A stretch of DNA of 64,000 nucleotides from Glutamicibacter sp. PS (lineage in GTDB: Bacteria > Actinomycetota > Actinomycetes > Actinomycetales > Micrococcaceae), in contig JANCMB010000001.1 of the NCBI GenBank assembly GCA_031317595.1, positions 868,001-932,000 on the forward strand. The letters run 5' to 3'. This document shows, piece after piece, positions 9,550-16,978 of the stretch. A program made the translations under genes and the position numbers. The notes beneath the pieces are model-generated. The model searched no databases. It worked only from the letters and a program-made list of their open reading frames with translations, and had not been told where the DNA came from. How positions within the stretch are numbered: position 1 is the first letter of the stretch; each line of letters opens with the position of its first letter.

Positions 9550-11427
9550 ATGTCGCGGAATGTAGCGGATACCTTAGTAGAGCGACTGACCCAGTGGGGA
9601 GTGACCCGGCTCTTCGGCTACAGCGGGGACGGGATCAACACGTTACTGGGCGCCGTGCGGCGGGCCGAACTGCCCTTTATCCAAGCGCGTCACGAGGAGT
9701 CCGCCGGCTTTATGGCGGTGGCTCATAGCAAATACGGGCTTGGCCAATATGCCTTCGGTTCTAGCGTGGCAGATGATGCGCTCGAGGCACGAAACCGTCC
9801 GGACGTCGCGGAGGATACCCAGCCCGAAGAGCGTGGGGTAGATCTCGGTGTAGTGGCCGCTACCCAAGGGCCCGGCGCCATCCATCTCGTGAATGCCCTC
9901 TATGACGCCAAGCTGGACTCTGTGCCGGTGCTAGCGATCGTCGGACAGCAGAATCGGCCGGCACTCGGTAGCGGCTACCAGCAGGAAGTCGACCTCAATG
10001 CACTCTTCGCCGATGTCGCATGCTATCGAGAAGAAGTCACCACGGCAGTTCAGCTGGTGCCGGTGCTTGACCGGGCCATTCGTAGCTCCTTAGCGCATTC
10101 GGGGCCAGCGGTGGTCATTGTTCCCCATGACGTGCAGCAGCAAGAGGAATCGCTGCCAGCGGGGAAACATGCGCAAATCCCCACCTCTAACGCGTGGCGT
10201 CCATCGGTCACCGTGCCGGATGCCGAGGCACTGAACCGTGCCGCTCGATTGCTGGAAGATTCGGAACGCATTGTCTTTCTGGTGGGGCAGGGGGCACGTC
10301 ACGCCCAAGAACAGGTACGATCGCTTGCCGAGCAACTAGATGCTGCAGTGGTCACAAGTCTGCTGGGTAAACCCTATGTCGATGAATCGGCGCCGAACGT
10401 CGCCGGGGTCATGGGGCATTTGGGGACAACGGCCAGTGCTCGCGTTCTGTCGGAGTGCGATGCACTACTTATCATCGGATCCAATGATCCGTGGACCGAG
10501 TTTTATCCGGAGCCTGGTGCGGCGCGTGCCATTCAGATCGATATTTCTGCGGCGCGGGTGGGCAACCGCTACCCGGTCGAGGTCGCCCTCGTCGGCGATG
10601 CTGGGTTCAGTCTCGAAGCGCTCAAAATTCGGCTCACACGACCCGCAGCAGACCGTGCGCTGTGGCGCGATCTGGTGGAACGGGAGGTACTCTCGTGGCG
10701 CACCTTGTGTAAGGAGCGCGCCCGGATGGCGGTCCACGGGGTGAACCCGGAAGCAGTCGTCGCTGAGCTTTCGAGCCAACTGCCGTCTGCGGCTCAGATT
10801 GCATTAGATGTCGGTAGCTGCGTGTACTGGTATGCTCGCCAGCTTCGCTTGCCGCCGGACGCCAGCGCGCAATTGTGTAGCACCTTGGCCAGCATGGGAG
10901 GCGGCGTCCCCTATGGTGTCGCGGCCAAACTACTCGATGACAAGCGGCCCGTGGTCGTGCTCAGCGGCGATGGCGGTATGCAGATGGCCGGAAACGCGGA
11001 ACTAGTGACCATCGCTGAACGGTGGAAGCAGTGGGATGACCCAAGGCTAGTCGTCTGCGTCTTTTCCAACGGCGACTTAGCCGAAGTGAGCTGGGAACAA
11101 CGTGAAACCGAAGGAGACCCGCGGTTCAAGGAGAGTCAGCACTTGCCGCGGTTCCCGTTAGCGAACTATGCCCGTATGCTCGGTCTGGCCGGTCGTGTCG
11201 TCACCGACGATTCAGACCTCGCCGAAGCTTGGGCATGGGCGCTTCAGGCGGATAGACCGGCGGTATTGGAGGTTCATAGCGATCGTGATATGCCGCTGTT
11301 GCCACCTCTAGCCGATGAGCAGGTGCTCGCTAAGATGCGCGCGGGACTGGAAAAGGAAGCGAATAGCCAAGGTTTGGATCTGTTGAACGCTTATGTCGCC
11401 CTGGAGGATTCTCTGGAAGGGCGTTGA
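9550..11427 (+). CDS. Thiamine-diphosphate enzyme, pyruvate oxidase/acetolactate synthase-like
   Basis: The 625-residue protein has the three-domain ThDP fold: PYR domain (about 1-215) with GYSGDGINTLLGAV and the catalytic-Glu region ARHEESAGFMAVAHSKYG; a central domain (about 230-370); and a C-terminal PP domain with cofactor motif GDGGMQMAGN...VVCVFSNGD. Conserved QGPGAIHLVNALYDAKLDSV points to the stand-alone ThDP oxidase/decarboxylase group near pyruvate oxidase rather than biosynthetic IlvB. A segment of about 35 residues (from LGQYAFGSS to EERGVDL, around residues 60-97) sits where relatives have a 3-5 residue loop. The start ATG 9550 has GGAG 7 nt upstream. The substrate is uncertain; acetate production from pyruvate under stress is a reasonable guess. 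Confidence 0.88.
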   Translation: MSRNVADTLVERLTQWGVTRLFGYSGDGINTLLGAVRRAELPFIQARHEESAGFMAVAHSKYGLGQYAFGSSVADDALEARNRPDVAEDTQPEERGVDLGVVAATQGPGAIHLVNALYDAKLDSVPVLAIVGQQNRPALGSGYQQEVDLNALFADVACYREEVTTAVQLVPVLDRAIRSSLAHSGPAVVIVPHDVQQQEESLPAGKHAQIPTSNAWRPSVTVPDAEALNRAARLLEDSERIVFLVGQGARHAQEQVRSLAEQLDAAVVTSLLGKPYVDESAPNVAGVMGHLGTTASARVLSECDALLIIGSNDPWTEFYPEPGAARAIQIDISAARVGNRYPVEVALVGDAGFSLEALKIRLTRPAADRALWRDLVEREVLSWRTLCKERARMAVHGVNPEAVVAELSSQLPSAAQIALDVGSCVYWYARQLRLPPDASAQLCSTLASMGGGVPYGVAAKLLDDKRPVVVLSGDGGMQMAGNAELVTIAERWKQWDDPRLVVCVFSNGDLAEVSWEQRETEGDPRFKESQHLPRFPLANYARMLGLAGRVVTDDSDLAEAWAWALQADRPAVLEVHSDRDMPLLPPLADEQVLAKMRAGLEKEANSQGLDLLNAYVALEDSLEGR

Positions 11428-11730
11428 GCATCGCATTCGGGTTACTGGACGAACGAAAACACAGGCAACAAGCCCGGGTGGATGGCCCGTGAAATGGGTG
11501 GGACGCAAGTACTCGGCGTGATCTGATGTCCCGCTGCTGTCGCACCCTTCGCGTTGCAAATGTGCCTGACCCCGCCCCCATCGATGGGGGCGGGGTCAGG
11601 CACATTACGCTGGCTAGCCAGTTACAGCTCTGCCTGTCGCGGGAGGCGACTGTCTCTGGTCTGCCTATTCTCAACGCCTAATCGTGAGCGATTCTCCGAA
11701 GCGACAGTCCCGTCGCAAGTAAGCTGTCTG
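11428..11730. other. Gene-free stretch with REP-like palindrome
   Basis: Apart from the long palindrome at 11559-11606, I see no supported gene. Short open frames on both strands here simply read through the palindrome and give mirror-image peptides. Confidence 0.6.
11559..11606. repeat. 48-bp perfect palindrome (REP-like or terminator)
   Basis: The arms read AATGTGCCTGACCCCGCCCC in the 5' to 3' direction and are mirrored perfectly around a TCGA centre. There is no T-run on the plus side. It lies 131 bp after the ThDP gene and 125 bp beyond the end of the minus-strand small gene. The TGTGCCTGACCCC core resembles widespread intergenic REP-type palindromes in many bacteria (from memory). Termination of the two convergent transcripts is the alternative role. 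Confidence 0.75.
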
Positions 11731-11853
11731 CTAATAATTCGCTGGTGGATCGGAGGCCGGGAAGGACTCCTTCTCCCACTCTCGAACTGTCTGTTCCTCT
11801 TCTTCGGGTGACTCTTCAGTGCCGGGATTCTTCTTCTCTGGTTCCTGTGTCAT
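11731..11853 (-). CDS. Small protein with SFPASDPP C-terminal motif (40 aa)
   Basis: ATG at 11853 is preceded by a strong GAAGGAGG. The product is 40 residues: an acidic, Pro/Glu-rich N-terminal half (MTQEPEKKNPGTEE...) and the C-terminus EWEKESFPASDPPANY. The W-E-x-E-S-F-P-A-S-D-P-P signature recurs at the C-terminus of small uncharacterised proteins in many bacteria, so this is a real gene despite its size. It lies directly downstream of the manganese-catalase-like gene on the same strand, separated by a hairpin. Function unknown; context suggests stress. Confidence 0.85.
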   Translation of the reverse strand: MTQEPEKKNPGTEESPEEEEQTVREWEKESFPASDPPANY

Positions 11854-11901
11854 AGGTGTGGCCTCCTTCAGTAAGTGGGCTTGCGCGATGGTTCACTTGC
11901 G

Positions 11902-11931
11902 TGATCAGTACGGGCCTATCCGTGGTGATCA
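11902..11931 (-). terminator. Hairpin between catalase-like gene and SFPASDPP gene
   Basis: TGATCA (11902-11907) and ACGG pair with CCGT and TGATCA (11926-11931) around a short loop. No T-run is present, so it may only attenuate the catalase-like transcript or stabilise its 3' end. Confidence 0.35.
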
Positions 11932-11963
11932 GTTACGCGCGCTAAGTAGGTACATTAAGCGGG

Positions 11964-12593
11964 TTAGAGGAGGCTGCCTGGCGCAGCCATACTCTTAAGG
12001 TTTTCCTTCTCGAGATCCATAGTTGCGGCGAGCCATTGATTCTGATGGACAGTATCCCGTGCCAGCAGAAACGAGAGTAGATCTCTCACGCCGTGATCAT
12101 CTGTTTTGCGATAAAGCTCGGCGAGTTGCAAACGACCTTGCATTTCGGCGGTTGCGTTCGCCTTGAAGTCCACAATCAGGTTTCCGGTAGCGGTGATGTA
12201 CGAACCACTCCATGGGTTTCCCGCGCCATCGACGGGACGCGCGCCGACTCCGGCTAAGACCGCCTGTTCAATATCCGTTCCACCAAGTACGGCCGAGACA
12301 ATCGAGTCAGACTGCGCTGTTTCCTCCACGAACTCGTGTGGTTCCGCCTCTGACAGCCGAGCAATCATGGTAGCTAGCATTTCGACATGACCGAACTCTT
12401 CGGTGCCAATGTCGAAAATGAGGTCCCGGTATTTGCCTGGCAGATGGGCGTTCCAAGCCTGGAAGCTGTACTGCATGGCCAACGTGATTGCACCGTATTG
12501 ACCACCTAGCACTTCTTGCAACTTGCGTGCGTAGGCTGCGTCCGGATGTTCGGGCGTAGCCCGGTACTGTGGCTCTCGCTTATGGAAAAACAT
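11964..12593 (-). CDS. Manganese-catalase-family protein, short and missing one ligand
   Basis: The 209-residue product begins MFFHKREPQYRATPEHPDAA and follows the dimanganese catalase four-helix ferritin-like core. Glu-x-x-His of GTEEFGHVEM and the pair AEMQGRLQ / RDTVHQNQW (33 residues apart) match three helices of metal ligands. The first ligand position, 31 residues before the second glutamate, is Ala (GGQYGAITLAMQY) where catalases have Glu (GE). The protein also stops soon after the last ligand, lacking the 70-90 residue tail of typical 270-300 aa members. ATG 12593 has GGAGAGG just upstream; the longer reading from 12647 adds unrelated residues. It may have altered or no catalase activity. 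Confidence 0.85.
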   Translation of the reverse strand: MFFHKREPQYRATPEHPDAAYARKLQEVLGGQYGAITLAMQYSFQAWNAHLPGKYRDLIFDIGTEEFGHVEMLATMIARLSEAEPHEFVEETAQSDSIVSAVLGGTDIEQAVLAGVGARPVDGAGNPWSGSYITATGNLIVDFKANATAEMQGRLQLAELYRKTDDHGVRDLLSFLLARDTVHQNQWLAATMDLEKENLKSMAAPGSLL

Positions 12594-12808
12594 GGACCTC
12601 TCCAACGTTGAGGTTCTGGGGTAGTGGGTCGAGACCGTGAACGGCATCGCACCTTCTACCCATTTCCCTATTTACCGTAGGAAACCGGGGGAGGATTTGA
12701 AAGTAAGGGCCTGAGATGAGCAGGTTACTCCAAGGTAACTTCGGTTCGGCTAGGGAAATGGCATCCTAAAGGCATGCCCCAGATTTCGAGCGAAAGTGAG
12801 TTGTTGAG

Positions 12809-12973
12809 ATGGACCTAGAAGCGTTGCGTCGACGCCAGTGCGAACTGGTGGAGTTGCTCGCCCGGACGGAGTCACCCATTGAATTGGCTCGGGCCAGTGG
12901 GGAACTGGAGAACTTAAATCGCCAATTAGAGCGTGCGCAATCGGCGGAGAAGGAAACTCCGAGCGAAGATTGA
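12809..12973 (+). CDS. Possible small helical protein (54 aa)
   Basis: ATG 12809 opens a 54-residue frame (MDLEALRRRQCELVELLART...) rich in Leu, Glu, Arg and Gln, with heptad-like spacing suggesting a short coiled coil, and an acidic tail. The ribosome binding site is weak (GTGAG/TTGAG). It is divergent from the catalase-like gene, and an inverted repeat GTTAC-N6-GTAAC lies in the shared upstream region (about 12724-12739). Family not recognised. The amino-acid composition favours a real gene, but it could be chance. Confidence 0.45.
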   Translation: MDLEALRRRQCELVELLARTESPIELARASGELENLNRQLERAQSAEKETPSED

Positions 12974-13617
12974 CCCGAAAGGTGCAACGCGGTACTGAAA
13001 GCAACGCATGTGTCGCGCGCTCGCTGCGCGCTAGCCGATGTGCGTGTGGGTAGGGTTCATTGCCGACGGGCCGCGCCAGCATGTTAGCCTTTTATGCCAT
13101 TGTCGTTGTCTGGCAGGACAAGCGGCGTGTTGACGCCCCTTGGCTCACCGGTCCTAATTGAGTGTCGAGGAACGCTGCGTGGAGCAGCGCACTACCAAGT
13201 CCCTGGCAATGCGCCTGACGGTGGCAGAGCTACGAAGAGCCCTGGGAAATTCTGCAATGGCGGTAGCGCACGGCGCGAATGACGGTTGGTGTGTTTCCAA
13301 GGCCGCTCACCGCTCGAGAAGTAATCCACGGACAAACGAGCCGGGGAGTCGGCTGGACCTGAGGCCCGTCGATCGGGACGCTATGCAGCAAGAATACGTG
13401 TTTCTTTCTGGAGGTGTCGGTGGGTGAGGCGATGTCGGACCAACGCTCTCGTGGCGCAATGCCGATAGTAGCGACGTGAAATTGCCCCGAATCGCATAGC
13501 CATGAGCGGTCTCCGGCAGAACATGACGTCAGAATTTAGCGGGGGCAACAGCTAGGTATTTAGACGGGACAAGGCGGCGTCAAACTTGGGCAAGCTCACT
13601 CAAATATATTTATTCCT
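12974..13617. other. Long non-coding stretch
   Basis: About 640 bp without a convincing gene. A GC-rich hairpin GCGCGC-TCGCT-GCGCGC lies at 13015-13031 just after the small 12809 frame. Short open frames between 13094 and 13427 have no ribosome binding site and biased, Arg/Gly-rich translations. The sequence becomes AT-rich near 13600, ahead of the KGG-gene terminator. It may be decayed DNA. Confidence 0.5.
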
Positions 13618-13662
13618 AAAAAAGACAAAGATAGCTGACACGGGAGGGCCCGTGCCAGCTAT
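13618..13662 (-). terminator. Rho-independent terminator of the KGG gene
   Basis: Read on the minus strand, ATAGCTGGCACGGG pairs with CCCGTGTCAGCTAT (one G-U) around a short loop, then CTTTGTCTTTTTT follows. It lies 20 bp beyond the stop codon of the KGG gene. Confidence 0.9.
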
Positions 13663-13681
13663 CGGAGGTCATTGAGCCGGC

Positions 13682-13873
13682 TTAGTGGCTGTTTTTCCCG
13701 CCACGCGCCTTGGCTTCGGTGGGTTGAGCTTCTGCTCCTCGGCGGCCTGCTTCGCTGGGGTCAGCGCTGTTCTCTTCCCCGAAACTACCCGAGCTGGCCT
13801 CGCCGCCCTTCCGTGCCTGCTCCTCGGTGTCTTCCCGGTTTCCAAACTGTCCGGAGTTGTTCTCATTTGCCAT
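13682..13873 (-). CDS. KGG-motif general stress protein (63 aa)
   Basis: The product starts MANENNSGQFGNREDTEEQA and continues RKGGEASSGSFGEENSADPSEAGRRGAEAQ. GNREDxEExARKGGExSxGxFG is the KGG repeat found in plant-LEA-like bacterial general stress proteins (con-10/GsiB type), which are hydrophilic, heat-soluble and induced by stress. The 63-residue chain is Gly/Ser/Glu-rich with no hydrophobic core. ATG 13873 is preceded by AAGGAG; an upstream in-frame start at 13921 lacks one. A strong terminator follows. This is the best-characterised member of the island's small proteins and supports a stress theme. Confidence 0.9.
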   Translation of the reverse strand: MANENNSGQFGNREDTEEQARKGGEASSGSFGEENSADPSEAGRRGAEAQPTEAKARGGKNSH

Positions 13874-14217
13874 GATCTTGCTCCTTCCATTGAGAGTCCT
13901 CACCCTTTGTGAGGAACACATTCTTTAACCTATGCACTGTGTAAACATACTTCTAGGGGACTGAGGGATCTCTAAGGTTGGAGCGAGTCGTTGCCGAGAA
14001 TTCAGCGGCTCAGGGGCATTGTCGGGTAGTAGCATTGCCGCGTGCCCGATGCGCTGGCTTCGGGATGCAACCCGTGGTGAGCTCGGGTTGCTATGACCAT
14101 GCAATAGTGTGTGGAAGCTTGAGTTGGTCCCGCAGTTTTATTCCGCGAGACAAGAGGAGTGGCAAGCGGACTAGGCCTGTACGGTGGCTCGACTTGTGGA
14201 GCCGCGTCAGCTCAGCA
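13874..14217. other. Gene-free stretch upstream of the KGG gene
   Basis: Holds the KGG ribosome binding site and presumably its promoter at the left end. The rest shows no supported gene; the plus-strand frame beginning near 13978 has no ribosome binding site and an unlikely composition. Confidence 0.45.
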
Positions 14218-14890
14218 TTAGAAGGTCACGGTCGTGTCTTCGGAGCCGATCTCACAGAAAGGTTGGCGGCGAGGAAACCGCCAGTCTCGGTGGTGGATCG
14301 ATACAAAGATGAGGGTTGCAATATCTGCGGCATCTTCATTGAATCGGGGAGCCGCCCCTCGCACCAGGAGCCCGAGAGACTGGGCCAGATTCTGCGTTAC
14401 TGCAGGGTGTGACGCGGCGGCTGGGGGAGGGGATCTCGGGTACCTGTGCCGAGGGCTCGGGGGCGCATCCCAGGCGAAGGTCGGTGGATTCGAAGCGTAC
14501 GGCGCTGGTGCTAATTGCGTGCGCGATAGCGCTGAATTTCCAGCTTGCAATGCGAAACGTGTACGCGAACGATTGTGCCGCGGCTTGATAGAGATCGGCG
14601 ACGGTTCTCTGTGGCGGCTCGGGTGGAACGATTCCTAAGGCCCGGTTCGGCAAGGAGGCGTAGATAAAGCGCAACTCGTCGGTCGCTGGATCGAGAAATG
14701 CTACGAGCGCAACGTTCCCCTGTGTGGCGACAAGGCCCATGGCGTCGGGCAATGGCTCGTGGCTCTGCGAAATTATAATTGGCATGCCCTCGGTCCATGC
14801 GTGCGTTTCTAAGTATCGGCGTCCAGCGCGTGATCCGAGAAATTCTGATACCCGGATGGCTGTCGCGGAACGTACGTATCGTCCTGGCAT
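14218..14890 (-). pseudogene. Hypothetical gene broken by a frameshift in a G/C run
   Basis: From ATG 14890 (GTAGGA upstream) the minus strand encodes a plausible protein (MPGRYVRSATAIRVSEFLGS..., ...LVAFLDPATDELRFIYASLP...). Near 14423-14432 (GGGGG then GGGG on the plus strand) coding character leaves this frame, which soon turns Arg/Ser/Gly-rich and stops at 14336. It resumes in the next frame as NLAQSLGLLVRGAAPRFNED and ends CEIGSEDTTVTF at 14218. One extra base in the run explains both. Joined, the product would be about 220 residues. No family recognised. It could be a true pseudogene, a sequencing error, or programmed slippage. Confidence 0.55.
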
Positions 14891-15345
14891 GGTTCCTACT
14901 TTCTTGCTTGCTGGTTGGGCGTTGCGCGAGGTAGGTTCGATTGGCTATCCCCAATGTCCCATCGCCTACATGGAGGGTTTGCGACAGACTGTGATCTGGC
15001 TCGCAGTTGGAATCTTCACCGTAGGCTTCTTGTCAGAAACTTGCTAGAGATTGGCAAGTTCTATCAGCTTGCGCCCAGCTTTGATCGGAAAGTCTCAATT
15101 GACTATGGTGCGAAGCGCTGGCGTCTCGCTCCTATATTAACCGTTCGTCGTCGCGTTTACCCTCGTCATTGCGGAGATTGTGGGGATGATGACTGAACCT
15201 GGAACGCAACAGATCGAATGCTCGGGTGTGCTCACGTCCGGGGTCTGAGCTGGCCCAGCGACTTGGCCGATCTTGAACAGCGGTCGACGCTGCGACCAGA
15301 GACTCTGGCCGCAGCGTTCCTTCAGCTACTCCTGTTACCGCTTGG
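14891..15345. other. Gene-free stretch
   Basis: No supported gene. A minus-strand frame at 15132-15365 overlaps the end of the reductase gene but lacks a ribosome binding site and conserved features. Codon character is weak on both strands. Confidence 0.45.
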
Positions 15346-16296
15346 CTAGCGTCCCGATGCGACAACGGCCCGATTCATGATCAGCTCGGCGTTGATGGCT
15401 GCCCCTGCCATCGTGCCCGAGGCGGCGGCAGCCATCACCATATGCATCAGATTTGAGGTATTTCCGGCCGCATACACTCCCGGTATGGCGGTCTGTTGCA
15501 TCTGATCAACCTCGATAAAGCGACCGACCGGATGCTCGGCGAGCGCCCCGCCTAGTCCTACATAGAGATCGGCATTGGCCTCCAATCGGTTGGCAAGTAC
15601 CAGAGCTTTGGCTGGCAAAGTTGCCCCCGATGCTAGGTGCAACATGCTGATTTGACCACGATCATCAACGTCGAGGCGTTGGACGGCATCGCGTCGGATC
15701 TCAATTGACAGGGCGGCAAGCCGCCGCTCGTCGTCTTGTGTTAGTTGTCCCGGGACCTGCTCGAGATAGGTGACGTGCTCACTGAGCTGCCGAAACATCA
15801 ACGCCTGATGTGCGGACATCTCGCCTGTTCCGAGTACGACAATCTGCTCGCCGCGTACCTCATAACCATGGCAGTATGGGCAGTGTAGAGCCGAAACTCC
15901 CCAGGCTTGAGCGATGCCCGGAATATCGGGCAGTTGATCGCTGAGGCCGGTGGCCAACAGAACACGTTCCCCGTGAAAGGTGCGACCCGCCGCCTGTACC
16001 GTAAAACCGGATTCGCGGGTCCCCTGTAGATTTTCGGCTCGCGCTTCAAGCCAGTGCGCTCCATAGTCGATGGCTTCTTGCCGTCCTCGAGCGAGAAGTT
16101 CAAGTGGGTTCACGCCTTCTTGGCCGAGGACATTGTGGGCGTGGGCGCTGACGGCGTTGCGTGGGGCACCGGCGTCAATCACGAGTACGCGACGGAGGGA
16201 ACGGGACAGAGCGACGGCGGCGGATGCACCAGCTGCTCCGGCGCCGATCACGATGACTTCGTAATTATCACTGAGTTCTTCTGGGGTTGTTTGCAT
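15346..16296 (-). CDS. Thioredoxin-reductase-like FAD/NAD(P)-dependent oxidoreductase
   Basis: The 316-residue flavoprotein has FAD-binding GAGAAG (18-23), a redox CPYC pair at Cys139/Cys142 (ALHCPYCHGYEVRG), an NAD(P)-binding VVLGTGEMSAHQA stretch and the C-terminal FAD contact GVYAAGNTSN. This architecture is that of low-molecular-weight thioredoxin reductase relatives. Unlike the housekeeping enzyme, it stands next to a divergent XRE-cupin regulator, a common pairing for substrate-specific paralogues. GGAGG precedes ATG 16296. The electron acceptor is unknown. Confidence 0.92.
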   Translation of the reverse strand: MQTTPEELSDNYEVIVIGAGAAGASAAVALSRSLRRVLVIDAGAPRNAVSAHAHNVLGQEGVNPLELLARGRQEAIDYGAHWLEARAENLQGTRESGFTVQAAGRTFHGERVLLATGLSDQLPDIPGIAQAWGVSALHCPYCHGYEVRGEQIVVLGTGEMSAHQALMFRQLSEHVTYLEQVPGQLTQDDERRLAALSIEIRRDAVQRLDVDDRGQISMLHLASGATLPAKALVLANRLEANADLYVGLGGALAEHPVGRFIEVDQMQQTAIPGVYAAGNTSNLMHMVMAAAASGTMAGAAINAELIMNRAVVASGR

Positions 16297-16307
16297 ACCT
16301 CCACGCT

Positions 16308-16322
16308 ACGCATGCTTTGCGT
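16308..16322. promoter_or_regulatory. Candidate operator 1: ACGCA-N5-TGCGT
   Basis: Inverted repeat ACGCA/TGCGT in the 47-bp divergent region between the reductase and the XRE-cupin gene. The half-site GCGT is shared with the second repeat at 16338-16352, as expected for a dimeric XRE regulator acting on both genes. Confidence 0.5.
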
Positions 16323-16337
16323 AAAGGGGATATGATT

Positions 16338-16352
16338 TTGCGTATGACGCAA
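16338..16352. promoter_or_regulatory. Candidate operator 2: TTGCGT-ATG-ACGCAA over the start codon
   Basis: A perfect 6+6 inverted repeat whose centre is the probable start codon of the XRE-cupin regulator (ATG 16344). A TATGAT box at 16331-16336 lies 7 nt before that ATG, so the repeat would also cover the transcription start of a leaderless mRNA. Autorepression is the simplest reading. Confidence 0.6.
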
Positions 16353-16925
16353 GAATTGGGTGTAGATGCCATTATTCGCCTGCGTATTCGGACGTTGCGG
16401 CAAGCGCGCGGATGGTCCCTTGAAGCCTTGGCCACCCGGGCAGGTTTGACCATTTCGACTCTCAGTCGAATTGAAACGGGAAACCGTCGGATCGCGGTGG
16501 ACCAACTTATCGCCTTGGCCCGGGCCTTAGAGACTACGCTGGATGAATTGACCGCCCCGGAAGACGCCGGCGAAATTATCATCCGCCCGCAGCCAGTCGC
16601 CGTGCCGGGCATGACCACTTGGCTGCTTTCGGATGCCAAAGCACTGAATGGAGTGAGTGTCACCAAGATCCGTTTTGACCCTCGCGAGGTAAAGCAAGAA
16701 CCGGAGTTGCGGGTGCACCCCGGTAAGGAATGGTTTACCGTTCTCCTCGGGGAGATCAAATTGCGCCTAGGGGAGCGAGTCTTTCATATTCCCGCCGGGC
16801 AAGCCGCACAGTTCGAAACGATGACCCCACACTCTATTCAAGCTCACGGAGGGCCAGCGGAGATCCTGAGCATTATGGATCCCGCCGGGCGTCGTGCGCA
16901 TAGCGATGATGGTTTGGAGAGCTAG
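16344..16925 (+). CDS. XRE-family regulator with C-terminal cupin domain
   Basis: The 193-residue protein has an N-terminal helix-turn-helix (about 5-65: RIRTLRQARGWSLEALATRA, GLTISTLSRIETGNRRIAVD) and a C-terminal cupin barrel (about 105-185: RVHPGKEWFTVLLGEIKLRL, then IPAGQAAQFETMTPHSI). Cupin-XRE proteins sense small ligands and usually control an adjacent enzyme or transporter, here the divergent reductase. ATG 16344 is preferred because TATGAT lies 7 nt upstream (leaderless); TTG 16338 and ATG 16332 are alternatives, with AAAGGGG at 16323-16329. Two inverted repeats suggest autoregulation. Confidence 0.92.
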   Translation: MTQELGVDAIIRLRIRTLRQARGWSLEALATRAGLTISTLSRIETGNRRIAVDQLIALARALETTLDELTAPEDAGEIIIRPQPVAVPGMTTWLLSDAKALNGVSVTKIRFDPREVKQEPELRVHPGKEWFTVLLGEIKLRLGERVFHIPAGQAAQFETMTPHSIQAHGGPAEILSIMDPAGRRAHSDDGLES

Positions 16926-16978
16926 TCAGGCGACCCATGCTTTCGTGCTGCCGAACTCAGACGTGTTTGGATAACACT

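Noticed and set aside
11554..11811. Plus-strand frame through the 48-bp palindrome
   Set aside because: It reads through the palindrome and antisense to the SFPASDPP gene; the mirror peptide also appears on the minus strand, as expected from symmetry.
13094..13427. Two overlapping plus-strand frames
   Set aside because: No Shine-Dalgarno, biased composition and no recognisable domains; more likely non-coding.
15132..15365. 77-residue minus-strand frame overlapping the reductase end
   Set aside because: No ribosome binding site and no protein-like pattern.
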